From Chloroflexota bacterium (GTDB lineage Bacteria; Chloroflexota; Anaerolineae; Anaerolineales; Villigracilaceae): a stretch of 32,328 nucleotides of DNA. Numbering within the stretch: the first letter of the stretch is position 1; every line of letters begins with the position of its first letter. The stretch covers positions 1-32,328 of the forward strand of contig JAADGN010000123.1 of assembly GCA_013152325.1 (NCBI GenBank), given 5' to 3'. The notes below the pieces were generated by a model. That model was not told the DNA's origin. It saw only the letters and a program-made list of their open reading frames with translations, and did no database searches. Positions 17,239-24,143 of this stretch are shown here, piece by piece. A program made the position numbers and the translations under genes.

Positions 17239-17294
17239 ACGTAAATGCGTAATGCGTGCGAGGGTGTTCTCCTGTCACGCATTACGTTTTACGT
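17239..17294 (+). repeat. Long inverted repeat between rpsI and mazG
   Basis: The left arm 17239-17258 and right arm 17276-17294 are reverse complements over 19 pairs with a single-base bulge, around a 17-base loop. Each arm holds a GCGTAAT/ATTACGC heptamer. There is no T-run after the hairpin, so it is not a standard intrinsic terminator. It looks like a mobile or reiterated intergenic repeat, placed just before a gene that is not part of the ribosomal set. Confidence 0.6.
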
Positions 17295-17312
17295 TTAACT
17301 TAGGAGCCTGTT

Positions 17313-18410
17313 GTGTCCGGTATCACGCAACTCGAATCAGTCTTTTCCGCCCTGGGATTGGAAACCTTTTCCAGTTTGACCTTACTTGACGCAGACGCCC
17401 TGCGCGACGCGCACGTGCCGCCTTTTCCGCCGGATATGCCTGCCCTGATCGTGGGGGTTGATGCACAGGTTTTTCCTGGCGTTAAGCGTGCGTTGGCGGC
17501 GGTTTATCCGGATGGACATCCGATGCGCGTCGTGCATGCTGACGGGACGGTAACGGACGCCGACGTGGGCCTGCTCGGCCAAAACGGGCAGATGCCTGCC
17601 CCGGTCGCGCTTTACCTCCCGCCGCTCGAGGAGGGCGCCTCCTTCGAAGCCTTTCAGGAGATCGTTGCCCACCTGCGCGCCCCGGATGGCTGTCCCTGGG
17701 ATCGCAAGCAGACGCACCAAACGCTGCGTCCGCACCTGCTGGAAGAGGCCTACGAGGCGTTGTCTGCCATGGACGCGGACGATTCGCAGGCGATGGCCGA
17801 GGAGTTTGGCGACCTGCTGCTGCAAATTGTCCTGAACGCGCAAATTGCAAGCGAGAGCGGAAACTTCGCGATGAGTGATGTGATCAAGGGCATCCACGAT
17901 AAGATCGTGCGCCGCCATCCGCACGTCTTCGGGACGGTGCATGTGGATGGCGTGGGGGAGGTCTTGCAAAACTGGGAGCAGCTCAAGGAAGCCGAACGTG
18001 ACGCCAACGGCGAGACCGAGAAGGGGCTGTTGGACGGCGTGCCGCTGTCTTTCCCGGCCTTGAACCAGTCGCAAGAATACCAGGATCGCGCCGCCCGCGT
18101 CGGCTTTGACTGGCCGGAGATCGAAGGTGTGTTGGACAAGATCGCGGAGGAAATCGAGGAAGTGCGCCAGGCCGAAAACGGCGAGGAACTGGCCGCCGAA
18201 CTGGGCGATCTGTTCTTTGCACTGGTCAACCTGGCCCGCTGGAAAGGCGTGGATGCCGAGTCCGCGCTGCGCGGGACGAATGCGCGCTTCAAAAAGCGTT
18301 TTGCACACATCGAGCAAAGCGCGCGCCGGCAGGGACGGCATCTCTCCGACCTGACGCTGGATGAAATGGAAGCCCTCTGGCAGGAGGCCAAGCGGACGGA
18401 GAAAAAATAA
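17313..18410 (+). CDS. mazG: Nucleoside triphosphate pyrophosphohydrolase MazG with half a YabN-type N-domain
   Basis: The 365-residue enzyme hydrolyses (d)NTPs to NMP and pyrophosphate, a house-cleaning role. Two MazG helical domains are visible. The first, about 111-215, begins FEAFQEIVAHLRAPDGCPWDRKQTH and has the EEAYE...EEFGD metal motif. The second has EEIEEVR...AELGD. Residues 1-105 (HVPPFPPDMPALI, YPDGHPMRVVHADGT, YLPPLEEG) resemble the C-terminal half of the tetrapyrrole-methylase-like domain of YabN proteins, without the glycine-rich N-terminal half that binds S-adenosylmethionine. The start is GTG 17313 with TAGGAG 6 bases before. The stop codon lies in the terminator stem. Confidence 0.92.
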   Translation: MSGITQLESVFSALGLETFSSLTLLDADALRDAHVPPFPPDMPALIVGVDAQVFPGVKRALAAVYPDGHPMRVVHADGTVTDADVGLLGQNGQMPAPVALYLPPLEEGASFEAFQEIVAHLRAPDGCPWDRKQTHQTLRPHLLEEAYEALSAMDADDSQAMAEEFGDLLLQIVLNAQIASESGNFAMSDVIKGIHDKIVRRHPHVFGTVHVDGVGEVLQNWEQLKEAERDANGETEKGLLDGVPLSFPALNQSQEYQDRAARVGFDWPEIEGVLDKIAEEIEEVRQAENGEELAAELGDLFFALVNLARWKGVDAESALRGTNARFKKRFAHIEQSARRQGRHLSDLTLDEMEALWQEAKRTEKK

Positions 18411-18440
18411 GGCGGCGCTCGAGCGCCGCCTTATTTTTTT
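18402..18440. terminator. Perfect bidirectional intrinsic terminator after mazG
   Basis: Arms 18402-18420 and 18421-18439 are exact 19-bp reverse complements. They combine a GC-rich core (GGCGGCGCTC) with an A-run on the left and a T-run on the right, so a U-tract follows the hairpin in both directions. It ends mazG transcription on the + strand (its TAA is inside the stem). On the - strand it can end the lipoprotein array, whose last stop codon is at 18593. The 152 bases between the terminator and that stop show nothing else. Confidence 0.93.
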
Positions 18441-18592
18441 GGCCGCTGACGCACTTTGTTTGCTGTCGCCGGCAATGTGGGAGAGGGTAACTTTGTTCGT
18501 TGTCATGGCTGTGACCTGGACAACGCGCAGAAGACATGCATCGAAATGTGCCTAAAGCGTCAAGGTTTTCTGCATGCGTTCGACGACTCAGC

Positions 18593-19261
18593 CTATTGGG
18601 TGTAACTGTACTCGATGGTCAGCGTCGGCATATTTGCCTGGTAGGAAATATAATCCCCGGTTCCATTTCCGTAATCACTGGCATAAAAGGCGGCAAATAT
18701 CTGTAGCGAGCCGCTCCGCAAGCCCGTTCGGACATACGCAGTGACATCTATGCTGGCCGGGCACTCCGCATACTCGCTTTGGTAGCTTCCATCCCCGCGC
18801 CCATAATCTGTAACGTCTATTTCCCCTACCGCCGCGTACTCAAAATAAAGAGGCCCATACGCAAATGGGTTTCCAACCATAGTGCAAGCTCCCGGAGAAA
18901 ACGTGGCCGAGAGAATTTTTGACTTGGATGGAAGTTCGGGGATAATGAACGTCCAGTATCCTTCACAGCGATATTCGTCGCCAATCTCGCCAATGATGGG
19001 TGGCGCGCTGCCCAACGCCAACTCGGGCGAACGCTTTGGGCAAAGAGAACCGCTATTCCCCGCATCGAAAACCGCAGTTGTCGCGGCGACGACGGTGACC
19101 GGCTCGACGGTTGGCGGCTGGGCGGTCGGCGGCTGGACGGGCGCATTATTTTCGGCTGGGGTTGGCACGGTGATCCCTGCGGGGGTTGAGGGAGCACAGG
19201 CCTGTATCATGAATGCCAACAGAACAACCGTAAACAAAGTAAATGCTTTTTTGTAGTTCAT
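18593..19261 (-). CDS. Secreted lipoprotein, beta-sandwich (DNRLRE/CBM96-like) family, copy 2
   Basis: The 222-residue protein has a lipoprotein signal peptide (MNYKKAFTLF..., lipobox IQAC, Cys22), a Pro/Thr-rich linker (about 25-60), and one globular domain. The domain starts AVFDAGNSGSLCP; further on come YWTFIIPELP, SATFSPG, DVTAYVR and GDYISYQ, and it ends PTLTIEYSYTQ. This spacing recalls DNRLRE/CBM96-type cell-surface beta-sandwich domains, an inference from pattern only. Its paralogue at 20169-20843 is roughly half identical, and the first 10 residues match exactly. GGAGAAAAAA precedes the ATG. Four Cys in the domain could form disulfides. It is last in the array. Confidence 0.85.
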   Translation of the reverse strand: MNYKKAFTLFTVVLLAFMIQACAPSTPAGITVPTPAENNAPVQPPTAQPPTVEPVTVVAATTAVFDAGNSGSLCPKRSPELALGSAPPIIGEIGDEYRCEGYWTFIIPELPSKSKILSATFSPGACTMVGNPFAYGPLYFEYAAVGEIDVTDYGRGDGSYQSEYAECPASIDVTAYVRTGLRSGSLQIFAAFYASDYGNGTGDYISYQANMPTLTIEYSYTQ

Positions 19262-19276
19262 TTTTTTCTCCTTTCC

Positions 19277-19426
19277 TTAACAAGCCAATTTGGCGTCTGA
19301 TGATGGTACGGCGTGGTATTGGTCTGGCGTTGGCACGGTGATGTCTGGCAGGGTGGTTGCTGGGGCTGGCAAGCTGCCAGCCCCATGACAAGCAGTAACA
19401 CAAAGCCTATATTTTTTGTGGTTCAC
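19277..19426 (-). pseudogene. Frameshifted lipoprotein remnant
   Basis: A GTG with AAGGA 8 bases upstream opens a 49-codon frame that starts VNHKKYR like its neighbours (MNYKK) and ends PDITVPTPDQ..., a stretch similar to the ITVPTPA linkers of the two beta-sandwich lipoproteins. The hydrophobic core and lipobox (GFVLLLVMGLAACQP) are only found in the next frame. It therefore looks like a lipoprotein signal region disrupted by compensating frameshifts, with no globular domain left. It may still be translated as a short peptide, but that is unlikely to be functional. Confidence 0.6.
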
Positions 19427-19442
19427 GCCATATTCCTTTTTC

Positions 19443-19991
19443 TTATGGTATCCAGACGAGGTAATTGAAACCCACAGTCCAGACTGGCGTTCCGGAATCG
19501 CCGTTTTGTTCGACCTTGAGCTTAACAATCTGAATGTAGCCGTAGGTGTTGTCCCAGGTCTCGAAGCAGAAAATGTCGCCGAGATCAAACGAATGAGCGG
19601 GATACCAGCTTGATGTGGACTTGCAGGTTGCATACGATGGTATGGAAGAAACGGGGGCAAGCCCAATACCGCCGCCATCACCCACATACTGCCCCAGACC
19701 GTGAGCGCGCTGACCATTGCTGTCAGATGTTGTATACCCCATTTCATCTCCGCTGCCATTGAAGTCCATATCAATGGTTTCGCCTTCACGCAGTTCGGCA
19801 TACCCCGAAATTGCATTCTTGCCCTGTGTATCCGGCGTGCCGGTGACAATTTCGATCTCCGTACCGGAACGGCTCGGCGTCAGATTGCTGTCGTCCACCG
19901 GTGCTCTCCCAGGAGCTGGCGGATCACAAGCCGCCAGCCCCAGCATGACAACAAGTAGTAAAACAAAGCCAAAACATTTTTTGTAGTTCAT
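19443..19991 (-). CDS. Secreted lipoprotein carrying only the C-terminal CYKT/YGY module
   Basis: The start is set at ATG 19991 (MNYKKCFGFVLLLVVMLGLAAC) because GGAGAAAAA precedes it; an upstream in-frame ATG would add seven residues that break the signal peptide. The 182-residue product has a lipobox LAAC (Cys22), a short Pro/Ser/Thr linker and the module ISGYAELREGETIDMDFNGSGDE (61-83), Cys123, then IFCFETWDNTYGY (140-152) and TVGFNYLVWIP. It is closely related to the last 120 residues of the 365-residue lipoprotein at 20859-21956 but lacks its Ig-like domain. Function is unknown; D-x-N-x-S-G-D-E could bind calcium. Confidence 0.8.
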   Translation of the reverse strand: MNYKKCFGFVLLLVVMLGLAACDPPAPGRAPVDDSNLTPSRSGTEIEIVTGTPDTQGKNAISGYAELREGETIDMDFNGSGDEMGYTTSDSNGQRAHGLGQYVGDGGGIGLAPVSSIPSYATCKSTSSWYPAHSFDLGDIFCFETWDNTYGYIQIVKLKVEQNGDSGTPVWTVGFNYLVWIP

Positions 19992-20064
19992 TTTTTCTCC
20001 TTTTTTATTCAATCCAGGCTGTGTAGGAAAAACCCATCACCCATACGGAGATTTCGGTATCGCC
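19977..20064. repeat. Direct repeat, copy A (related to 20829-20918)
   Basis: This 88-base segment covers the start and ribosome-binding site of the 182-residue lipoprotein gene plus the last codons of a lost gene. It aligns with 20829-20918. The 58-base part 20007-20064 differs from 20861-20918 at 7 positions (51/58), and similarity stops abruptly at 20065. It marks a tandem-duplication junction. Confidence 0.75.
20005..20064 (-). pseudogene. Orphan 3' end of a CYKT/YGY-module lipoprotein gene
   Basis: Read on the - strand, the segment encodes GDTEISVWVMGFSYTAWIE then stop. This differs by one residue (S for P) from the C-terminus of the lipoprotein at 20859-21956. No start codon or signal peptide is attached; upstream the frame runs into a stop within about ten codons. 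It is therefore the leftover tail of a deleted duplicate. The rest of the gap, 20065-20168, shows nothing recognisable. Confidence 0.8.
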
Positions 20065-20168
20065 GTAATAAGCAAAGCAACATTTAACTCTTCATCATCG
20101 AAAAAGAGAGTAGAACAAACTCAACACAGCGAGTCCAGGAAGAGCCAAGAATTCATGGTACGGTCGGC

Positions 20169-20843
20169 TTACTGCGTGTAATTATATTCAACTACCAACG
20201 TGGGAGCACTCACCGTTTGGAAAGAAATATAGTCGTCAATCCCATTGCCATAGTACCCGGATTCAAAGTACGCACGAATTTGCACCGAAGTTTCACCTGC
20301 GTTGACGCGTGATTGTACATAGGAGGTCATATTAACACTGGCAGGACACTCTTTAAAAATATCCCACGCCGTGCCACCCTGACCATAATCACCGATATCC
20401 AGTGTGCCGATTTCAGGGTACTCAAAAATCAGATCACCGTAGGAGAATGGGGCTCCGTTAACTGTACAGGGGCCTGGTGAGAATGTTGCTAAAGTGACCT
20501 GTGCGTTTTGGGGAAGCTGGGAAAGAGTGAATGTCCAAAACCCTTCACACGTATAGGTGTCATTGCCTTCACCAACGACGGATGGTGAATTACCCAGGTC
20601 CGATTCTGGTGATCTGTTGGGACAAAGTGATCCGCTATTGGCAGCGTCAAAGGTAGCCGACATTTTCGTCTGTACGGTGACAGGCTGTGCCGTTGGAGAT
20701 TGCGGAGGTGCACTGCCTGCATCAACCACAGCAGGTGTCGGCACAGTAATCCCAACTGGGGTTGACGGAGCCGGAGCACAAGCTTGCATCGCAAATATCA
20801 ACAGAACAAACATAAATAAAGTAAATGCTTTTTTGTAGTTCAT
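20169..20843 (-). CDS. Secreted lipoprotein, beta-sandwich (DNRLRE/CBM96-like) family, copy 1
   Basis: The 224-residue protein has signal peptide MNYKKAFTLFMFVLLIFAMQAC (lipobox MQAC, Cys22), a Pro/Thr/Val linker with ITVPTPA, and a domain of about 165 residues: ATFDAANSGSLCPNRSPE, FWTFTLSQLP, ATFSPGPC, SVNMTSYVQ and DDYISFQ, ending PTLVVEYNYTQ. It is the paralogue of the gene at 18593-19261. The 31 bases at and around the two start regions are identical. It lies 15 bases after the 365-residue lipoprotein gene, so the two are probably co-transcribed. A sugar- or wall-binding surface role is a guess from the fold pattern. Confidence 0.85.
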   Translation of the reverse strand: MNYKKAFTLFMFVLLIFAMQACAPAPSTPVGITVPTPAVVDAGSAPPQSPTAQPVTVQTKMSATFDAANSGSLCPNRSPESDLGNSPSVVGEGNDTYTCEGFWTFTLSQLPQNAQVTLATFSPGPCTVNGAPFSYGDLIFEYPEIGTLDIGDYGQGGTAWDIFKECPASVNMTSYVQSRVNAGETSVQIRAYFESGYYGNGIDDYISFQTVSAPTLVVEYNYTQ

Positions 20844-20918
20844 TTTTTCTCCTTGTTCTTATTCGATCCAGGCTGTATAGGAAAAGCCCATTACCCATAC
20901 AGGGATTTCGGTGTCGCC
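20829..20918. repeat. Direct repeat, copy B (related to 19977-20064)
   Basis: The segment spans the start codon and ribosome-binding site of the 224-residue lipoprotein gene, the 15-base intergenic spacer and the last 20 codons of the 365-residue gene. The same junction (module 3' end, spacer, MNYKK start) is repeated at 19977-20064. Confidence 0.75.
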
Positions 20919-21956
20919 GGTCTGCTCGATCTTGTCGATGATTAAATATCCATAGGTATTTTGCCATGTTTTATAGCAGAAAATGTTGCCAACATTGATC
21001 ATGATCCCAGGATTCCAACTCATTACTGATTTGCAAGTTTCATACGTCGGGACGGATGAGACTGGTGCAAAGGCCACACCACTGCCACTGCCTACGTACT
21101 GCCCAATGGCATGTCCTCGAATAGGATTTTCAGGAGAGTCAGCCAAATAGGCCATCTCATCTCCGCTGCCATCGAAATCCAAATCGATGGTTTCCTGATG
21201 CCGAAGCTCTGCATAGCCTGAGACAACAGTGTATGGAACCGCCGTAGATGTTGAAGGATTGGTCGGCAACGCCAGGTAAGGTGTGGACGTAAACGTAGGG
21301 TATCCATTTACTTGTGGCGCTTGTGTCTCGGACACTTGAGCATAGCAGGGGAGAAGATTCAGTTTTGGAATTTGAACATTGACAGGATTAAGTGGCCAAA
21401 GGTGCCCATCTCCAACGCCGTCTCCCCATGCTCCTGTTGCGACTTCATTTCCGGCAGTGTCCGATGCGTAAAAAACAAGATCTAGGCTGTACGCCCTATC
21501 ATCGGGATAAGTTAATTCATCCGAGCGAATGGTGTAAGCGAATCTGTCATTGCCAACAGGAGACATTTCGTCTGCAATACCACCGCCTCTAGGGGGGGAG
21601 CTAATAAACAATCTCTGAACGCCCACATGATTCACGTTAGCGCTGCTGGTCACCTTGACAGATACGGTCACATCCATTGGACCACAATCATTTTCTCCGT
21701 AATCAAAGTAATATGTAGATGTGGATAGTTGGACGTCTGAAATGATAATATTGCCAGTGCTGTTTTGTGGCTGTGTCTGGGCATTTCCGCCAGACGAAGC
21801 GGCTTGCTGTTGCGGTGACTGATAAGCAGCTTGTGTAGCATCCCTAGCCTGTGCTGTTTGCACGGCAGGATGTGGTGTACTTGATGGCATATTACAACCG
21901 GTTAACATAACCAGAGTCAAGGTGACCAGCGTGCTGAGCGTCCATTTTAGTTTCAT
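20859..21956 (-). CDS. Secreted lipoprotein: Ig-like domain plus C-terminal CYKT/YGY module
   Basis: The 365-residue product starts MKLKWTLSTLVTLTLVMLTGC (lipobox LTGC, Cys21). A Gln/Ala/Ser-rich linker (about 30-66) leads to an Ig-like domain framed by Cys91 (ENDCGP) and Cys204 (LLPC), with YASDTAGN near the end. A Thr/Pro linker (205-243) leads to the C-terminal module: SGYAELRHQETIDLDFDGSGDE (246-267), Cys309, IFCYKTWQNTYGYL (325-338) and WVMGFSYTAWIE. AAAGGAG precedes the ATG. The acidic D-x-D-x-S-G-D-E loop looks like a calcium-binding motif. I recognise no named family; function unknown. Confidence 0.85.
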   Translation of the reverse strand: MKLKWTLSTLVTLTLVMLTGCNMPSSTPHPAVQTAQARDATQAAYQSPQQQAASSGGNAQTQPQNSTGNIIISDVQLSTSTYYFDYGENDCGPMDVTVSVKVTSSANVNHVGVQRLFISSPPRGGGIADEMSPVGNDRFAYTIRSDELTYPDDRAYSLDLVFYASDTAGNEVATGAWGDGVGDGHLWPLNPVNVQIPKLNLLPCYAQVSETQAPQVNGYPTFTSTPYLALPTNPSTSTAVPYTVVSGYAELRHQETIDLDFDGSGDEMAYLADSPENPIRGHAIGQYVGSGSGVAFAPVSSVPTYETCKSVMSWNPGIMINVGNIFCYKTWQNTYGYLIIDKIEQTGDTEIPVWVMGFSYTAWIE

Positions 21957-21983
21957 TTCATTCTCCTTTTTGAATCTTTCTTG

Positions 21984-22142
21984 CTAGGGAAACAAATAAG
22001 CATCAAACACGGTAATATTGACTCCGTTCTCAGGGCCACTATGCATTACAAAGAAACCATAAGTTCCCTTGTTGGTCTTAAAGCACAGGTATAGACCGGT
22101 CGTCAAACCAAGGGGATCGCCACTCAACACGATGCCTTGCAT
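21984..22142 (-). pseudogene. Truncated lipoprotein gene: C-terminal module remnant
   Basis: The frame of 52 codons ends with LYLCFKTNKGTYGFFVMHS (about residues 18-35) and FDAYLFP before a TAG. This matches the CYKT...YGY signature of the neighbouring lipoproteins. There is an ATG but no ribosome-binding site, no signal peptide, and an in-frame stop directly upstream. It is therefore best read as the 3' remnant of another family member. It lies 27 bases before the intact 365-residue gene. Confidence 0.7.
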
Positions 22143-22417
22143 TCAATGCGGGAGGGCGGCGTCGGGCTGCCGTAGCCGCTAAACAGACCGCTATGTTGCG
22201 GCGTGATCAGTTACCCATCAGAGAAAGTGCCATGTCACAACTAGTGTCGGTAACAGGACGGGCAACCACCGTTGGGATATTGGCCTGCCTCCCAACCAGC
22301 AGGCCCATTGTCCATCGCCACCTCCATCCGCAGCTGCACCAGCATTGCAACCGGCTGCTCCCCGTTCACGTTCCCTGACGTATGAAAAAGAAACTGATGC
22401 GCCTTTGGATGGCATTT
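22143..22417. other. Intergenic segment, no intact gene
   Basis: This 275-base stretch separates a decayed module from the 550-residue lipoprotein gene. It is richer in G+C and Pro/Ala codons than its flanks. On the + strand 22207-22428 is open for 73 codons without an ATG (ending TYEKETDAPLDGIFRV) and with no recognisable family or ribosome-binding site. The - strand frames are no better. It may be debris of a lost gene. I see no promoter or terminator. Confidence 0.4.
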
Positions 22418-24070
22418 TTAGGGTGTGATTTCGGTGTCGTAAGCAAATTCGATCCACCAATCACTTTTGGCATCATCGCGGGAGTCGTAGTAAATGTACA
22501 GGTCGCCATAATTGCCGTTGCCCGTTTTATAGCAAACCTTAATATTTGTAGTTAAAGTCACCCTGGCTGTACTAGAAGCATTAATAACCGCTTTGCAATC
22601 GGAAGTCCCGCCCAGATCCACAGCCAACAGTGTGCCCCCCGTGCCAACAAGATAGTCGCCCGAACTCAGGTCAAGGCTGACATCATCGCCACCGCCATCG
22701 CCTAAATCAGCGCTTTGTTGGTCGTAGAGAGAAACAAATCCGGAGACTATCTGGGACGGCGGTACAATATCCACTATAAATTTTTTATTCACAACAGTGG
22801 GATTGCTGCAAGGTTCTCCTTTGGCGTCCAGATTATGCGTCCACGTATCGGGCGCTGTTGCTGCGGGAGCAACATAAACCTTAGTGCCAGAAGGATTTAC
22901 CTGAACGCCCTCCAGGAAAACTCCACAGGCTGCATCGCTGACTTCCCATTGCAGGGTGTAGCTGTCGCCTGGGGCAACTGGGTCACTCGGGCCGGTGAAG
23001 AATTGTATGACTGGCGTAACAGTCGTGGGGGGCGGGTTATTGCTCCCCCCGCCGGGGTTGAAAATGCCGCCCGATGCCCAAATTTGGACATCAACCTGTG
23101 CTGTTGTCTCAGTACTGGCATCGCAGGTTGACCCCCACGCAACCAAGTAATGAGTGTCAACAGTATCGTAGAGAGGCGCCGTATACAGATAAGAATCAGA
23201 GGAATTGACTTCGTTTCCGTCGAGGAAAACTTTACAGGCGTCCCGAACGTCCCATTCCAGAAGAATCAGTTCCCCGGCATTGACACTGGCAGGGCCAGTA
23301 AAGTAACGAATATCTGGCAGAGTCATAGCGGGCGGTAATCCGGATGAACCTCCGTTATTATTGCCGGATGAGTTGCCATTATTATTTCCATTCGAAGGAC
23401 TACTGTTGTTGTTCCCCGACGAATTACTGTTATTCCCGTTCGATGGGGAACCATTGTTGCTGCCGCCAGATGAGCCTGCTCCAGATGACGATTGAGCAGA
23501 TGCCCCTCCATTGCTGCTCGTGTTAGGAGAACTGGGCTGCGGCGGCGCGACAGGCGCGCTATTCGTGTTCGCCGGTTTGCTCGCAATGCCCGCATTGCAA
23601 TACTGGACAGAGAGCGACTCCGCAGTCGTCGCCGGCATGGTCTGGATATTACCTGCCCCGTCAACCGCGTAAACCTGATACTCAAGCGCGCCGCTGACGT
23701 GTCCCAAAACTGCTCCCGCTTCGGCGGCTACGTCCAACTCCCCGGCAAAATGCCCATTTCCGACATGGGGCAAGCTGACGTTCCGCCAGGCAAGCGAAGC
23801 GCCAAAGTTGTCATCAGCGCGATAGCGATATTGCAGGCCTACGGCTGAGATTGAACCGGAATCGTCGCTGACGTCCATCGAAATCGCCAGACGGGTCGGT
23901 CCGCAACTGCTGTCATTGTAGAAAACATTTTGCTCGGACGCCGTCAAATTTCGGATGACAGGCGGGGTGGTATCGAAAGACGCATTGCTCCCTACCCCTG
24001 GCAGACTGCAAGCTGATAGTCCAAGCAGAAAAAAGAGACCCGCGCTGAGCAATATTCTTCGTTTCTTCAT
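22418..24070 (-). CDS. Large modular lipoprotein: three Ig-like domains, Asn/Ser/Gly linker, C-terminal module
   Basis: The start is set at ATG 24070 (MKKRRILLSAGLFFLLGLSAC; lipobox LSAC, Cys21), since upstream residues would spoil the signal peptide. The ribosome-binding site is weak. The 550 residues contain: an Ig-like domain about 36-158, framed by Cys56 (CGP) and Cys158; a Ser/Asn/Gly-rich linker about 182-243; two related repeats, 251-335 (IRYFTGPASVNAGELILLEWDV) and 353-436 (IQFFTGPSDPVAPGDSYTLQWEV); and the C-terminal module 440-550 with DLGDGGGDD (455-463), Cys492 and KVCYKTGNGNYGDL. Likely an extended surface-anchored stalk; substrate unknown. Confidence 0.85.
   Translation of the reverse strand: MKKRRILLSAGLFFLLGLSACSLPGVGSNASFDTTPPVIRNLTASEQNVFYNDSSCGPTRLAISMDVSDDSGSISAVGLQYRYRADDNFGASLAWRNVSLPHVGNGHFAGELDVAAEAGAVLGHVSGALEYQVYAVDGAGNIQTMPATTAESLSVQYCNAGIASKPANTNSAPVAPPQPSSPNTSSNGGASAQSSSGAGSSGGSNNGSPSNGNNSNSSGNNNSSPSNGNNNGNSSGNNNGGSSGLPPAMTLPDIRYFTGPASVNAGELILLEWDVRDACKVFLDGNEVNSSDSYLYTAPLYDTVDTHYLVAWGSTCDASTETTAQVDVQIWASGGIFNPGGGSNNPPPTTVTPVIQFFTGPSDPVAPGDSYTLQWEVSDAACGVFLEGVQVNPSGTKVYVAPAATAPDTWTHNLDAKGEPCSNPTVVNKKFIVDIVPPSQIVSGFVSLYDQQSADLGDGGGDDVSLDLSSGDYLVGTGGTLLAVDLGGTSDCKAVINASSTARVTLTTNIKVCYKTGNGNYGDLYIYYDSRDDAKSDWWIEFAYDTEITP
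23340..23530 (-). repeat. Low-complexity Asn/Ser/Gly-coding tract
   Basis: Within the 550-residue lipoprotein gene this stretch encodes about 60 residues that are almost only Asn, Ser, Gly and a few Pro. NNGNSSGNNNG- and SPSNGNN-like units are repeated. It is a flexible spacer between the first Ig-like domain and the rest, and a likely site of length variation by slippage. Confidence 0.75.
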
Positions 24071-24143
24071 CTTTTCACTCACTTTCGATAGTTGTTTCAA
24101 ATGCGAGGCAGTGGGCAGATACGCGCCGCCTCGCAAAATGGCA

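Noticed and set aside
15485-17300. CRISPR array or other regular repeats near truA and mazG
   Set aside because: The repeats are short inverted heptads with no regular spacers and no cas genes nearby.
22386-22500. + strand frame beginning MKKKLMRLWMAFLGC, resembling a lipoprotein signal
   Set aside because: It has no ribosome-binding site and soon runs antisense through the well-supported - strand lipoprotein gene, so the resemblance is taken as chance.
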